Assembly: GCF_003265705.1 (NCBI RefSeq)
Contig: NW_020312828.1
Span: 56,091,961 to 56,155,960, forward strand
DNA length: 64,000 nucleotides
Direction: 5' to 3'
Source of the DNA: Callorhinus ursinus
Lineage: Eukaryota; Chordata; Mammalia; Carnivora; Otariidae
In this document: in pieces, positions 1-11,089 of the stretch
Layout of the letters: each line of letters starts with the position of its first letter
Position numbering within the stretch: position 1 is the first letter of the stretch
Notes under the pieces: model-generated
What the model was told of the DNA's origin: nothing
Seen by the model: the letters and a program-made list of their open reading frames with translations, nothing else
The model's database searches: none
Made by a program: the position numbers and the translations under genes

Positions 1-690
1 CAGTTTATAGTGTATATGTTAGAAGGATATTTCTATTTCTATGTTAGGATTATTTTTATTGAATGCAGAGATGCCTTAGTAAATTGGGGAGTTTCTTAGA
101 AGGTTGCTGGTTTTTCTCAAAGGACATACTCAACTGAGGAAAGGGCATCAGTTCTGCTGGAAGTCAATAAGACCTGGAACAAGAGATTTGAAAGTTATCA
201 GGGCATTTTCTTCTCCCTTCTCTGATTTTCTGTGTGATTCTGATATGTCTACATAGTTGAAAATACCACAGTCTCGAGTTTCAGTCATTAACCTGAAGCT
301 GAACCAATTATCTAGAAGAAAAAATATATATGTACATATATCAGCAAAGAGCTCTGCCCATCTTAGCTGTGTCCAGTTTCTCCCCCTATACCAAGAAACT
401 GTCGTTAGAGGTAGGTTCATTTTACATAAAATATTATTTCTATTTGGCAATCATCCATATAGAAAAGAGTGTACATTTTCTCAAAATTTTAAATGCCAAA
501 GAGACAAACCCTAAATGATGACAGAATATATTTTGTTATCGGATAGGAAAACATAAAGATTGAAATTATCCAACAGAAGTGATGGTATACAAAAATGGTT
601 GCTCATCTAAATCCTAAATCATGGGATAAATTTCTAAGGCATGACAACCTTTCAATGTTGCCAACAATGTATATTGCAAGTGAAAACTAT
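1..690. other. Unassigned AT-rich DNA
   Basis: I see no gene and no repeat I can name. The short open frames here (up to 100 codons on the minus strand at 148-450) have no recognisable domain. They overlap one another on both strands, as expected by chance in AT-rich DNA. Confidence 0.6.
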
Positions 691-710
691 CCTAATGCAT
701 TTAGAAATCA

Positions 711-729
711 ATAAGAAAACTAAGAATAA
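711..729 (+). repeat. Target-site duplication, left copy (SINE at 730)
   Basis: The 19 bases ATAAGAAAACTAAGAATAA recur exactly at 940-958, directly after the SINE tail. This marks an L1-endonuclease-type insertion. Confidence 0.93.
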
Positions 730-939
730 GGGTGCCTGTGTGGCTGTCTGTTAAGCAGCGGACTCTTGATTTCAGCTCAGGTCATGATCTCATGGGTCCT
801 GGGATTGAGCTTCTGTGGGGCTCTGAGCTCAGCACAGAGTCTGATTGTCCCTCTCCCTCCTCCTCTACCCCTCCCCCCACTCGCACTCTTGCACTCTCTC
901 TCTCTCTAAAATAAATAAATAAACTCTTTAAAAAATAAT
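730..939 (+). mobile_element. Can-SINE (tRNA-Lys-derived), sense
   Basis: The element has a tRNA-like head (GGTGCCTGTGTGGCTGTCTG, a decayed A box), then TCAGGTCATGATCTCATGGG, a CT-rich body and an AAATAAATAAA tail. It is flanked by a perfect 19-bp target-site duplication, so both ends are clear. Head mutations relative to the copy at 30511 suggest it is older than that one. Confidence 0.93.
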
Positions 940-958
940 ATAAGAAAACTAAGAATAA
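940..958 (+). repeat. Target-site duplication, right copy (SINE at 730)
   Basis: Exact repeat of 711-729. The host L1M relic resumes immediately after it. Confidence 0.93.
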
Positions 959-1246
959 CTTAAAAGAATAAATGGACAAAGATTATAAATAATCTCACTG
1001 TAAAGAAGAGAGTGTAAATGTCCCAAATCTTTCATGATTGAAGATATGCAAATTGAAACAAAGTGATGTATCACTTTTCAGTTGAAATATTTTAAAATTT
1101 TGTGATACTCTTTGTAGGTGAGGGTCTTGAGAAACCTGCACTCTAATATAATATTTTGGGGCGTATAATTTGATTCAATTGTCTGGAGGACACTTTTGGA
1201 AACCAAAATGTACTGCTAAAATATATCTTTAAAAAGATTTCTTTTA

Positions 1247-1304
1247 TGAACACGACATCAAAAACTAATGATGTAATGTATGGTGATTAACATAACATAA
1301 TAAA
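1247..1304 (+). mobile_element. Very short 5'-truncated L1 3' stub
   Basis: About 58 bases match only the last part of the carnivore L1 3' UTR (CATCAAAAACTAATGATGTA, ATGGTGATTAACATAAC, A-rich tail). The same ending occurs at 16670-16715. AAAAAGATTTCTTTTA (1231-1246) recurs at 1305-1320 as the target-site duplication, which shows an independent, extremely truncated retrotransposition. Confidence 0.88.
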
Positions 1305-1500
1305 AAAAAGATTTCTTTTAGATAAAATAGCAAATTGTCATGATATTTTAACAAGAGTTACACTGTGTGTAGTAGAAAAAAATTGGAAGCAGCAAAATAG
1401 TGGATTAGTGAAATAAATTATAATAAGATCATACAATGGAATATTATATAATAAAAAGGAGTGTTTGCTTTCACTAATATGGAGAAAGGACATGGGAAGG

Positions 1501-2590
1501 AAAGAGATTAACTCCTTAACCACAGAAATATTTCTATGTCTGTGATAACACCCAAGACCTTGCTTTCTCCCCCAAAACTACACTACCTCTGAAATAATTT
1601 CAAACTCCTGTTTTTTGATCATCATCTCGGTATTGTCTGTAGTACTCCCCTGACAAATAATTAACCTGACTGGGACTTGAGTTACATTTGCTCTATATCC
1701 TTTTAGTATCTAGTACTTTACTTTTGTTTTCATTCTGTTTATCAAGTTTAGATTTCAGAGCATATAAGTAGAAACATGCCCTAGCAAATATCCTCAATCA
1801 TCTTCTCTCTTTGTCTCTCTCCCTTTTTCTCACCTCTCAAGTCTTTTTCATTTAATTCACAGGATGAAACTCCAATCCTGGATAAAATTGTCTATGCATT
1901 CTTCATGAATTTTCCTTAGGGGATGATCTTTGTGAAGTAGTTCTCACAATAAGGGTCCAGTGATTTTATTTTAAATTAATTATCTCAACAACATCAATTC
2001 TATGTTGGTTGCCTGATATGCTGACTTTCCCATGACTATCTACGTTATAACTTCTTTGTTTTTTCAAATTTCCAATTACATATATTTCTCCAATAACCTC
2101 TCCTCATATTTGATTAATAGAAGCTATCAGATAGACTTAGCCACATATTCCTAATATCATATGCAAAAATACCTACTTTTTCTTTATTGGGTTCTCTGCC
2201 TTCCCTCTTGTTACGATGGGACTGGTCCTTGAGCCTGATCTCACCCACTCTTATTCTCTCAACAACCTCCTCCCTCAGCTTCTCTGTCCCCACACATAGC
2301 CAATCTCTTCTGTACACCAATATTCTTATAAACATGCCATCATGCTCTACTAAATCTCATCCTGGACAACAAAACAGAAAATTTTCATCCCACATATCTC
2401 CTCTTACTTACTCATTAATTTGGCTCCCATTCCAGACAATTTTCAATGAAATTTTCTGTACTGGAAGTCTCTACTTTTTCACATACATGCATTGCTTCAA
2501 AAAACACAAACTGGTCTCTTTTTTCTCTTTTTTTTGCTTTTCATCACTAAAATTCTCTATTCCAAGCACCCAACCATTTCCACAGTGCTA

Positions 2591-2591
<1 letters not shown>
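1501..2591. other. Unassigned AT/CT-rich DNA
   Basis: No gene is seen. The 134-codon plus-strand frame at 2187-2591 is a low-complexity Ser/Phe/Pro run caused by CT-rich DNA. It has no domain and its end runs into the TA repeat. Confidence 0.55.

Positions 2592-2618
<27 letters not shown>
2592..2618. repeat. (TA)n microsatellite
   Basis: About 13 uninterrupted AT dinucleotides. Confidence 0.95.
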
Positions 2619-2621
<3 letters not shown>

Positions 2622-2949
2622 TGGACCCTCAGCTTCTTAGAATATTCTGCAGCTTTTAGGATTAGTGGCCACTTCTTTCTATTGAAAGTCTTCTTCCTTT
2701 GGAACCATATTTTTCTGGGGTTCATTCTCTCACAATTGCCTCTCATTTTTTGCCCCATTATTAGATCCTTCATGTATTATTAATTCTATATACCGAAACT
2801 CTTCAAGGATTGTCCCGGGACAATTCCTTTGTTTTGTCCAAAATCTTCCTAATGAGATTACTATAAATGCCATAACTTGAAATGGTGTCAAAAACTGGTA
2901 TTTCTCAAATGCATCTATAGACAATATCTCTCACTTTAGTTGCATACAT

Positions 2950-3650
2950 TTTTAAATCCAACTATCCATCCAATATCTATTTCTACTTGGAACTGTGAAG
3001 AAAATTGCAAAGGTAATATATCCAAAACAATGTTCCTGATTCCCAGAGTTGAAAATGGCACCACCAACTCTCCTGACTCAGCTCATAAAGAGATTCTTTC
3101 CATTTCTTTTCCTCCTACCTCTACTTCTTTATAAAGTTCTGTTCCTTCTGTCTCCAGCATATATTTTGACTCTGACCATTTCTATTGATTTCCACTGACA
3201 TTAACTTTAACCCAAGCCACTATTAACTATTATTCCCCAAAATTTATCATTTTTATTCAGTTATTTTATGCTTCAAGTTATTTTATACTTCTCTATAATC
3301 TATAGATTCTGCACAAAGCAATCTATTAAAACAAAAACACACCATAAATCTTCACCATTAAACCTCATAACTTATAATTGATAAAATCCAAACTCTTTAT
3401 CATATATTACAAAATCTTGCTTGCATGATGCGGCGACACCCTCTCCAACCCCATGTAATCCCACATCTGTCTTGACCTGCTATCCTCTACCACTGGGAGA
3501 TTCTTTTTTCTTTGAACATGCCAAGACATTTTTGAATTTAGGGCATTTGCATAGTGTTTCCTCTAATGCCATTGTTCTTCCTCCAGCTCTTCACAAAATC
3601 GTCTCATTTTTCTCCTTGAAGTGTCTGTCATTTAATCTGTTTTCCCCTGC
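2950..3650 (+). mobile_element. LINE L2 fragment, sense
   Basis: Diverged, but follows the L2 3' region in order: 'tccaaaacaatgttcctgat' near 3022, 'aaatccaaactctttat' near 3384, 'ttgcttgcatgatg' near 3417, 'gaacatgccaagac' near 3514, 'gggcatttgcat' near 3541 and 'tgttcttcctcca' near 3570. The L2 end resumes at about 4165. Confidence 0.65.
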
Positions 3651-4164
3651 AAATAATATAAACTTTATTCAAGATGGCCTATAAAATAAGAAAATGTATT
3701 GGCCCATGTACTGGAAATACACGTGGAATGCAGACTTCAGGCTATTTTAATCCGATGGCATCAGCTGTATGTCTCTGTGATTCTCTCAGGGTTACTTCTG
3801 TGCGGTGGCTTTGATCTCAATAGTATTTCAGATGGCTTCAGCATCTCCAGGCTTCATCGCCACATACCATAGTATCACACATAAGAGAAAGTTTCATTTC
3901 TGCTACTTTTATGTCAAGATGCAGCTATTCTTAATATACTCAGAAAAGTAACTTTATTCTACAAAACTAGAGTTCACAATCTTTCCCAAATCAATGCCTA
4001 TAGAACAGGAAATACCAGGAACTGTTTTAATTAGTCCAAAACATCTGCCTCATTCCTAGGTGCTGTTAGCATCCCTCAATACATATGAATTGTGGTTATG
4101 AAAATACAAATCAGAGTATTTTCCAAGTGAGAGAGACAGTGACTACCATATCCTCTATAAGGAC
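3651..4164. other. Unidentified insert splitting an L2
   Basis: About 510 bases separate two L2 pieces that are consecutive in the element. I do not recognise the insert. It has no obvious poly-A, LTR ends or open frame. It could be an old DNA transposon or a very diverged part of L2. Confidence 0.4.
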
Positions 4165-4415
4165 TCAGTTCAAATATCATATTTCCAAAGATAACATCTA
4201 TGATCATCCTATCTAAAACAGCTTCCTGCAGTGAATTTCAGTCTCATCATTATTGATTTCCTTCTCTATACTTATCACAATCTGTAAGTATGTTACATAT
4301 TGTATTTTAACTTGTTGATTGCCTATCTCCCCCACTGCTGTAGAAGGTGCATGAAGGTAAAGACTTTATATTGCTACTTTTGTTTATATACCTAATTGGA
4401 AAACAATTCATGAGT
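4165..4415 (+). mobile_element. LINE L2 3' end, sense (continuation)
   Basis: Matches the L2 order: 'tcaaatatcat', 'atcatcctatctaaaac', 'acttatcacaatctg', then 'ttgcctatctcccccact', 'gtgcatgaaggtaaagact'. It continues the piece ending near 3650. Confidence 0.65.
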
Positions 4416-4449
4416 ACAGGTTTTTGTTAATTTTTAATTTGCTTTAAAC

Positions 4450-5565
4450 CAGATTTCAAATGTTGCAAACCATATATCTGATAAGAAGCTTATATCTAAA
4501 ATAATAAGTAACTCACATAAGTCAATAGCAAAAAGACAACCTGATTTTAAAATGGACAAATGACTTGAATAGAAATTTCTCCAAAGAAGACATACCAATC
4601 ACTCACAGATATGTGAAAGTGTGCTCAACATTACTAATCATCAGGGAAATACAAATCAAAACCATAGTAAGGTATCACCTCACACCTGTTGAGATGGCTA
4701 TTATCAAAAAGATGAGAGAAAGTGTTGGCAAGGATATGGAGAAAAATGAAGCTTGGTATGCTGTTAGTGGATCTGTAAATTAGTACAACTGCTATGAAAA
4801 TAGTATGGCAGTTTGTCAAGAAATTAAAACTAGAGATACCATAAGATCCAGCAATCCCACATCTAAGTATTTATTCAAAGGAATTAAAATCAGGATCTTG
4901 AAGAGATACCTACATTCCTATATTCATTGCAGCACTATTCACAATATGAAAACAACTTTAATGTCCATCAGTAGATGAATGAATTTTTAAAAATGTGGTA
5001 TATACATACAATGGAGTATTCAGTTTTAAAAAAGAATGAAATCTTGCCATTTGTGACCACATGCAGGGACCTGAGGATGTTATACTAAGTGAAATAAGCC
5101 AGTCATAGAAGGACAAATACTGCATGATATCCCTTATATGAGGAATATAGAATAATCAAACTCATAGAAGCAGAGAGTGGAATGGTGACTGGCAGGAGTT
5201 GGGGGGTGGAAACGAGGTGATAGTTGAAGGCTACAAAGTTATATTTATGCAAAAGAAATAAGTTCTGGAGATCTACTATACAGCATAATTGCTGTGGCTA
5301 ACAATACCACTTTGTATACTTAAAGTTTGCTAAGAAGGTGCTTCTTATGTTAAGTATTCTTACCCAACAATATTAATAATAGTTATAATTATAATAATGG
5401 TGACAGGAGGAAATTTGGGGAGGTTATGGGTACATCTATGGCTTTGATGGTGGTGATAGTTACATGGGTGTATACTTATCCCCAAACTCATCAAGTTTTA
5501 CATATGTTAAGCATATATAGCTTTTTTTACATTTCAATCAGACTTCAGTAAAGTGGCTTAAAAAA
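4450..5565 (+). mobile_element. Old L1M (L1MB-like) ORF2 C-terminus and 3' UTR
   Basis: Runs in order from 'aaccatatatctgataag' (4470s) through 'aatacaaatcaaaaccat' and 'caatcccacatctaagtat' to 'tgcagggacctgagg', 'agtgaaataagccag' and the 3' UTR ending near 5560. The frame at 4565-4783 is a short remnant of the ORF2 C-terminus, and stops and indels break it elsewhere. It is 5'-truncated and immobile. Confidence 0.88.
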
Positions 5566-7129
5566 TAAGAAACAAAATGAAATCCAGTGACTTGCAACAA
5601 TATCATAATATCAGTGAAATAAAACCTAAGGATCTGTATGCAGCATGATATACTTATAAATTTAGGAGCAGCTAAACACACACACACACACAATTTCACA
5701 GTTTTTAGGAAATGAAGCAAAGGAATGATGAATATGGAATTTAAATAATCATTTATCTCAGGTCTGGAAATAAAGAGGTTGGGATTGGGAAGCCACATAA
5801 TATGATTAATATTATTGTCTAGCTCTTAGCTTTTTATTTCGATTGATAAAATTAAAGCCTTGGTAGTTTGTGACACTACTACAAATAATTAAATAACTTA
5901 CTGAATAAATGAAAGTAGACTATGAACGGATTAGGGTCCCACGAATCAGGATATCATGAATATGTAATTAACCCACATAATACAAAGTAGAAAAAAAGAA
6001 ACAAAAAAATCAGGCAAATATTTTCAGAACAATTCCCAATTTCTAAGGATTATGGCCTTATGATATATATTTTAAAAAATAAGCACTTTCTTAAATGTAA
6101 AAGAGTAAATAAATTGCATTTATTAAAGATAATAATTAATTAGTGCTTAATGTCATGAGCTATTCGAATGTTTACACAACTTAAATTTTCTAAAGAAACA
6201 CCTAAAAAATACTTCCAAGAAAAAATATTTCTCTTTTCTAGGAAACATAAATACTATATTCTGTATATAAAAATAATATAAATAAAAGGAAATTATTCCT
6301 ATGAAATAATACCATATGACTTTTTAAAAACCAAATCATACTAAGTTTACTTTATTTTTGCTAAAAAAAAGAAAAAAAAATTAACACCGAAGCCTGAACT
6401 TAATGCTCCATCTACACATATAACTCTGAATAATGTCTTTGGGAGTTCTTTTATCCATTAAATAAACAAATGAAACATCTGTATAATTGTTTGAAAAGTT
6501 AAAACTTTTTTCTAATGAAAATATTTTTATTCCATCTTAAAAGTAATCTCTAAAAGAATACATTAAAAAGGTGAGATTTAAAAAAGAGTAGAAACCTTTA
6601 AAAGCTGTAATTAAATTTGGGGATAAGGTGATTTGCTGGGAGTTAAAATCTAAGGAGATTTCCAGATGTCTAATAGGCGACTTTAATTTGCTGCATTGCC
6701 TGTAAACTGCAATTCTCTGAACTCCCAGTAAGTCTGACACCCTTAGTGATTTGGGGCATAAAGGAATAAGGCAATAAGAGGACAAGTGAACAGTTGTGTA
6801 TTAAGCCCTCTACCCATGCTTATGAATATGCAGCATCCCTTTATCCATAGGAGAAGTGGATCCTGAAGGTTCGGTTGATGACCATCATCAAGGTGAACAG
6901 TTATCTACAACTGAGCTAAAGCACTGTAATGAAGATGCAGTTTGGGAATAATTCAGGACATTACATGGGCTGGCCTCCTTTTCTCAAATACAATGAGAAA
7001 ACTGAGTTTAGAAAAGGGGAAACAGACATCTGGATTACAGTGATGTAACTACTTCACAGATGGAGGATGATTTAATTATTCCAGGAATTCCTATCTGTAT
7101 TGATCAGCCAATAAAACAGACTTCTACCA
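5566..7129. other. Unassigned AT-rich DNA
   Basis: Apart from the AC run, I see no nameable gene or repeat. The 'gaaaactgagtttagaaaaggg' near 7000 is MIR-like but too short to call. Confidence 0.55.
5675..5693. repeat. (AC)n microsatellite
   Basis: About nine AC repeats. Confidence 0.9.
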
Positions 7130-7580
7130 TGCCACTTAGAATGCTTCCGAACAGAACTTTATTCAAATAAAGACCATTGCAGTACATTACAACCCACATG
7201 ATGGAAGCATTAAATCATGCAGTCTTAGAGGGGTAACTTTCTGGCTGCAAGTGGCAGTTTTTACTAAAGGTGAGAGGTGGCCACAAGATGGGAGGAAATG
7301 AATGGTGAAAGTAATATGAAGAGGCAAGTACACTTTAAATTTTGAGATTCAGGAAACAACCAAAAATGAGAAGCCTTTTGAGTCATGTTCTTCTACATGC
7401 AATTATCCATCTGTCGGTTATTTTTTTTTTAGTCACATAAAGGCCGGCATGCTTATGAACCCCACCGCCTTCCCTAAATGCCCCGTCATCTACAGTAACA
7501 CCAGGCAACTTGCCAAGGCCATTCACAGGCAGAGGGCATCTGAAGAATACATTTGTATTCCAAAGTAGCACAGAAAATCA
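7130..7580 (-). other. GC-richer block, possible 3'-UTR or retropseudogene relic
   Basis: Read on the minus strand this block has several CpGs, a short open frame (7571-7383, 62 codons, no known domain) and an AATAAA signal (plus-strand TTTATT at 7158-7163) near its downstream end. No poly-A tail, target-site duplication or splice site is clear. I cannot name a parent gene, and it may be ordinary unique DNA. Confidence 0.25.
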
Positions 7581-8000
7581 TGTCATCTCAAATGCTGACT
7601 AATATACAGATATAAGCAGCAGCCCTCAAGATGAGAAAAGTACACTGTTGCTGAATTCTGAGCAAGTAAGTCAGACTATTTCTGCATATTAAGACTCATG
7701 GGAAATAAAAGGAAAAACCCAGCATAATTAGGTTATTAAGTGCAATAGCAGAAAATACCAGATTAGAATGAAATAAAGAGTAAGATAGTATCTAATATAA
7801 GGAGCATAGGAGGCTTTAGTCAAGCATATAGAATACTTCTATATATAGAAGTATCACCTAATCTTGATTAAGGGACACCAAGGGTTAGATCAGGCTCACA
7901 CTATGGTATTACCTGTACATTATTTGTATATTTCTGAACATACTCATCTATAGTCTTTATACATTGCCCAGTTGAAGAATAGCTTTGGGTATTTTTACAA
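7581..8000. other. Unassigned AT-rich DNA
   Basis: Nothing recognised. It contains a small palindromic run, TTCTATATATAGAA, near 7838-7851. Confidence 0.55.
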
Positions 8001-8012
8001 ATAGCTTTTTTT

Positions 8013-8523
8013 AAAAAATTTTTATTATGTTATGTTAGTCACCATACAATACATCATTAGTTTTGATGTGGTGATCCACGATCCATTGTTTTCATAGAAC
8101 ACCCAGTGCTCCATGCAGCACGTGCCCTCCTTAATACCCATCACCAGGCTAACCCATCCCACCACCCCCTCCCCTCTAAAACCCTCAGTTTGTTTCTCAG
8201 AGTCCATGGTCTCTCATGGTTCATCTCTCCCTCCGATTCTGCCCCTCTTCATTTTTCCCTTCCTTCTCCTAGTGTCCTCCATGGTATTCCTTATGTTCCA
8301 CAAATAAGTGAAACCATGATAATTGACTTTCTCTGCTTGACTTACTTCACTTAGCATAATCTCCTCCAGTCCCATCCATGTGGATGTAAAAGTTGGGTAT
8401 TCATCCTTTCTGATGGCTGAGTAATATTCCATTGTATGTATGGACCACATCTTCTTTATCCATTCATCTGTTGAAGGACATCTCGGCTCTTTCCACAGTT
8501 TGGCTATTGCAGACATTGCTATC
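8013..8523 (-). mobile_element. L1 3' segment (3' UTR plus ORF2 tail), antisense
   Basis: This is the properly oriented 3' end of the inverted L1. It covers the poly-A side at 8013, the 3' UTR, and the ORF2-end motif 'ATGAATGGATAAAGAAGATG' read on the minus strand near 8450-8475. The junction with the inverted part is at about 8523. Confidence 0.9.
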
Positions 8524-10235
8524 AGGCAAAGACCCCATCAAAAAGGAGAATTTTAGACTGATATCCCTGATGAATATGGATTCCAAAATCCTCAACAAAA
8601 TCCTAAGTAATAAGATCCAACAATACATTAAAAGGATCATCCACCACAACCAAGTGGGATTTTTCCCCAGGATGCAAGGGTGGTTCAACATTCGCAAATC
8701 AATCAGTGTGATAGAACACATTAATAAGAGGAGGGAGAAGAACCATATGGTCCTTTCAATTGATGCAGAAAAAGCGTTTGACAAAATACAACATCCTTTC
8801 CTGATTAAAACTCTTCAGAGTATAGGGACAGAGGGAACATTCCTCAAGTTCATAAAATCCATCTATGAAAAACCCACAGCGAATATCATCCTCGATGGGG
8901 AAAAGCTGAAAGCCTTTCCCTTAAGATCAGGAACACATCAAGGATCCCCACTCTCGCCACAATTGTTCAACATAGTACTAGAAGTCCTGGCAACAGCAAT
9001 CAGACAACAAAAAGAAATAAAACATATACAAATTGGCAAAGAAGAAGTCAACTCTCTCTTTTCACAGACGACATGATACTTTATGGGGAAAACCCAAAAG
9101 ACTCCACCCCCAAATTACTAGAACTCATACAGCAATTCAATAATGTGGCAGGATACAAAATCAATGCACAGAAATCAGTTGCTTTCTTATACATTAACAA
9201 CACAACTGTAGAAAGAGAAATTAGAGAAATGATTCCATTTACAATAGCACCAAAAACCATAAGCTACCTCGGAATAAACCTAACCAAAGAGGTAAAGGAT
9301 CTATACTCTAGGAACTACAGAACACTCATGAAAGAAATTGAAGAAGACACAAAAAGATGGAAAAATATTCCATGCTCATGGATCAGAAGAATAAACATTG
9401 TTAAAATGTCTATGCTACCCAGAGCAATCTATACCTTCAATGCCATCCTGATCAAAATTCCAATGACATTTTTCAAAGTGCTGGAACAAACAATCCTAAA
9501 ATATGTATGGAATCAGAAAAGACCCTGAATCACCAAGGAAGTGTTGAAAAAGAAAAACAAAGCTGGGGGCATCACGTTGCCCAATTTCAAGCTATATTAC
9601 AAAGCTGTGATCACCAAGACAGCATGGTGCTGGCACAAAAACAGACATATAGATCAACAGAACAGAATAGAGAGCCCAGATATGGACCCTCGACTCTATG
9701 GTCAAATAATCTTCGACAAAGCAGGAAAAAACATGCAATGGAAAAAAGACAGTCTCTTCAATAAATGGTGCTGTGAAAATTGGACAGCCACATGCAGAAG
9801 AATGAAACTCAACCATTCTCTAACACCATACACAAAGATAAACTCAAAGTGGATGAAAGACCTCAGTGTGAGTCAGGAATCCATCAAAATTCTAGAGGAG
9901 AACATAGGCAGTAACCTCTTTGACATCGTCCACACAACTTCTTTCAAGATACATCTCCAAACGCTAGTGAAACGAAAGCAAAAATGAACTTTTGGGACTT
10001 CATCAAGATAAAAAACTTCTGCACAGCAAAGGAAACAGTCCACAAAACAAAGAGGCAACCCACAGAATGGGAGAAGATATTTGCAAATGACACTACAGAT
10101 AAAGGGCTGGTATCCAAGATCTATAAAGAACTTCTCAAACTCAACACCCAAAAAACAAATAATCAAGTCAAAAAATGGGCAGAAGATATGAAAAGACACT
10201 TCTCTGAAGAAGACATACAAATGGCTATCATAGAG
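8524..10235 (+). pseudogene. L1 ORF2 pseudogene fragment (reverse transcriptase to C-terminus)
   Basis: ORF2 encodes the L1 endonuclease and reverse transcriptase. This piece starts inside the reverse transcriptase domain ([16 protein letters not shown]), continues through '[15 protein letters not shown]', and reaches the catalytic motif at 9061-9072, which reads FTDD where the copy at 63511 has FADD. The thumb and C-terminal region follow ([14 protein letters not shown]). Lesions are a 1-nt deletion just before the FTDD motif (about 9050), a TGA at 9526-9528 where related copies have CGA, and a frameshift near 9980. There is no EN domain and no start. It is non-functional. Confidence 0.93.
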
Positions 10236-10454
10236 ATAGCTTTTTAAATGGATAGGAGAAACTGATTCTGAGATCTCTTCTTAGAGTGAGCAGACTACTA
10301 TCAATGCAAGAATTATTGCAATTTGCTGTCACCCTTTTTATGAGTACATGGATACTGGCAAGGTGTGAATAGGAAAAACACAAAAGCATGAGACATTGTT
10401 TTCAACCTCTATATTTATTATTCTTATGAATAAAAATGTTGGTTTTGGAGTTCT

Positions 10455-10600
10455 TTATTCATTTCGGAGGCTACTGTGTGCCAGGCTTTGTGCTAGTCTC
10501 ACTATACTAAGGAATGGGGTCAAAGAAGAGGAATCTTTAACAGCATTGATTAAAGAAGTCTTTTTCATGGAGGTGATAAGATAAATCTTCCTGAAAAACG
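10455..10600 (-). mobile_element. Possible L2 3' end, antisense
   Basis: 'ctactgtgtgccaggctttgtgctag' near 10470 is the typical antisense L2 3' motif. The rest is weak. Confidence 0.4.
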
Positions 10601-10807
10601 GTAGTAATCTAAGCAAAGAAAGGATGGTCTTCATTTTCAGTGGCACTATGCTGGGAAGTCACATTGGCAAGCCTTAATGAACCACACCGTCCTTTATTCA
10701 CACCCTTGTGGAATCCTGCTCACATTGATCTGACCTTAGCTATATGGTTTCTAACTATAACCAATGAGGTCTTTGCGATGTCACCAAAAGTTTATATGCA
10801 CTATTTA

Positions 10808-11071
10808 GGAAGTTTGTGTCCCCATCCAAATTCATATGTTGAAACCCTAAACTTTCTCTCTCTGCATGCAAACACCAAGGGAAGGCCATATGACAATGAA
10901 GAAAGAATGCAGCCATTTGTAAACCAGGAAGAGAGAGCTCTCAGCAGAAACTGAATCAGCTGCAACCTTGATCTTGGACTTCTAGCCTCCAGAACCATAA
11001 GAAATAAATTCCTTTTGTTTAAGTCATGTAGTGTATGCTGTTTAGTTATGGTAGTCCAAACTGACAAAGAC
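10808..11071 (+). mobile_element. ERVL-MaLR LTR relic (MLT1-like)
   Basis: Matches the MLT1 LTR order: 'ccaaattcatatgttgaaaccctaa' near 10826, 'accaggaagagagagctctcagcagaaactgaa' near 10922, 'cttgatcttggacttctagcctccagaacc', then 'agaaataaattcctttt' (poly-A signal). It ends at 'aaactgacaaagaca'. About 100-200 bases of the usual LTR middle are missing. It is a solitary relic without internal retroviral genes. Confidence 0.75.
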
Positions 11072-11089
11072 ATGCATTTTCACATGATT

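Larger units (their letters stand above)
690..1500 (+). mobile_element. Old L1M (L1ME-like) ORF2/3' relic, interrupted twice
   Basis: Outside its two inserts this stretch follows the order of an old mammalian L1 3' region. It has 'aataagaaaac', then 'atatgcaaattgaaac' near 1045 (the ORF2 C-terminal motif), then 'caatggaatattat' near 1433. A Can-SINE (730-939) and a short L1 stub (1247-1304) are nested inside it, so it predates both. Divergence is high and the exact subfamily is uncertain. Confidence 0.5.
8001..10248 (-). mobile_element. Carnivore L1, 5'-truncated and 5'-inverted (twin-primed)
   Basis: The left part (8013-8523) is the L1 3' UTR and extreme ORF2 end in antisense: poly-T, the reverse of GGTGACTAACATAACATAAT, then the reverse of ATTCCATTGTATGTATGG. 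At about 8523 the strand switches, and 8524-10235 is ORF2 in sense from mid reverse transcriptase to near the ORF2 C-terminus. The flanks ATAGCTTTTT(TT)AAA (8001-8015) and ATAGCTTTTTAAA (10236-10248) form the target-site duplication around both parts, so this is one insertion. ORF2 decay shows it is not recent. Confidence 0.92.

Noticed and set aside
2187..2591. 134-codon plus-strand frame
   Set aside because: Ser/Pro/Phe-rich translation of CT-rich DNA, with no domain and a 73-codon frame opposite it.
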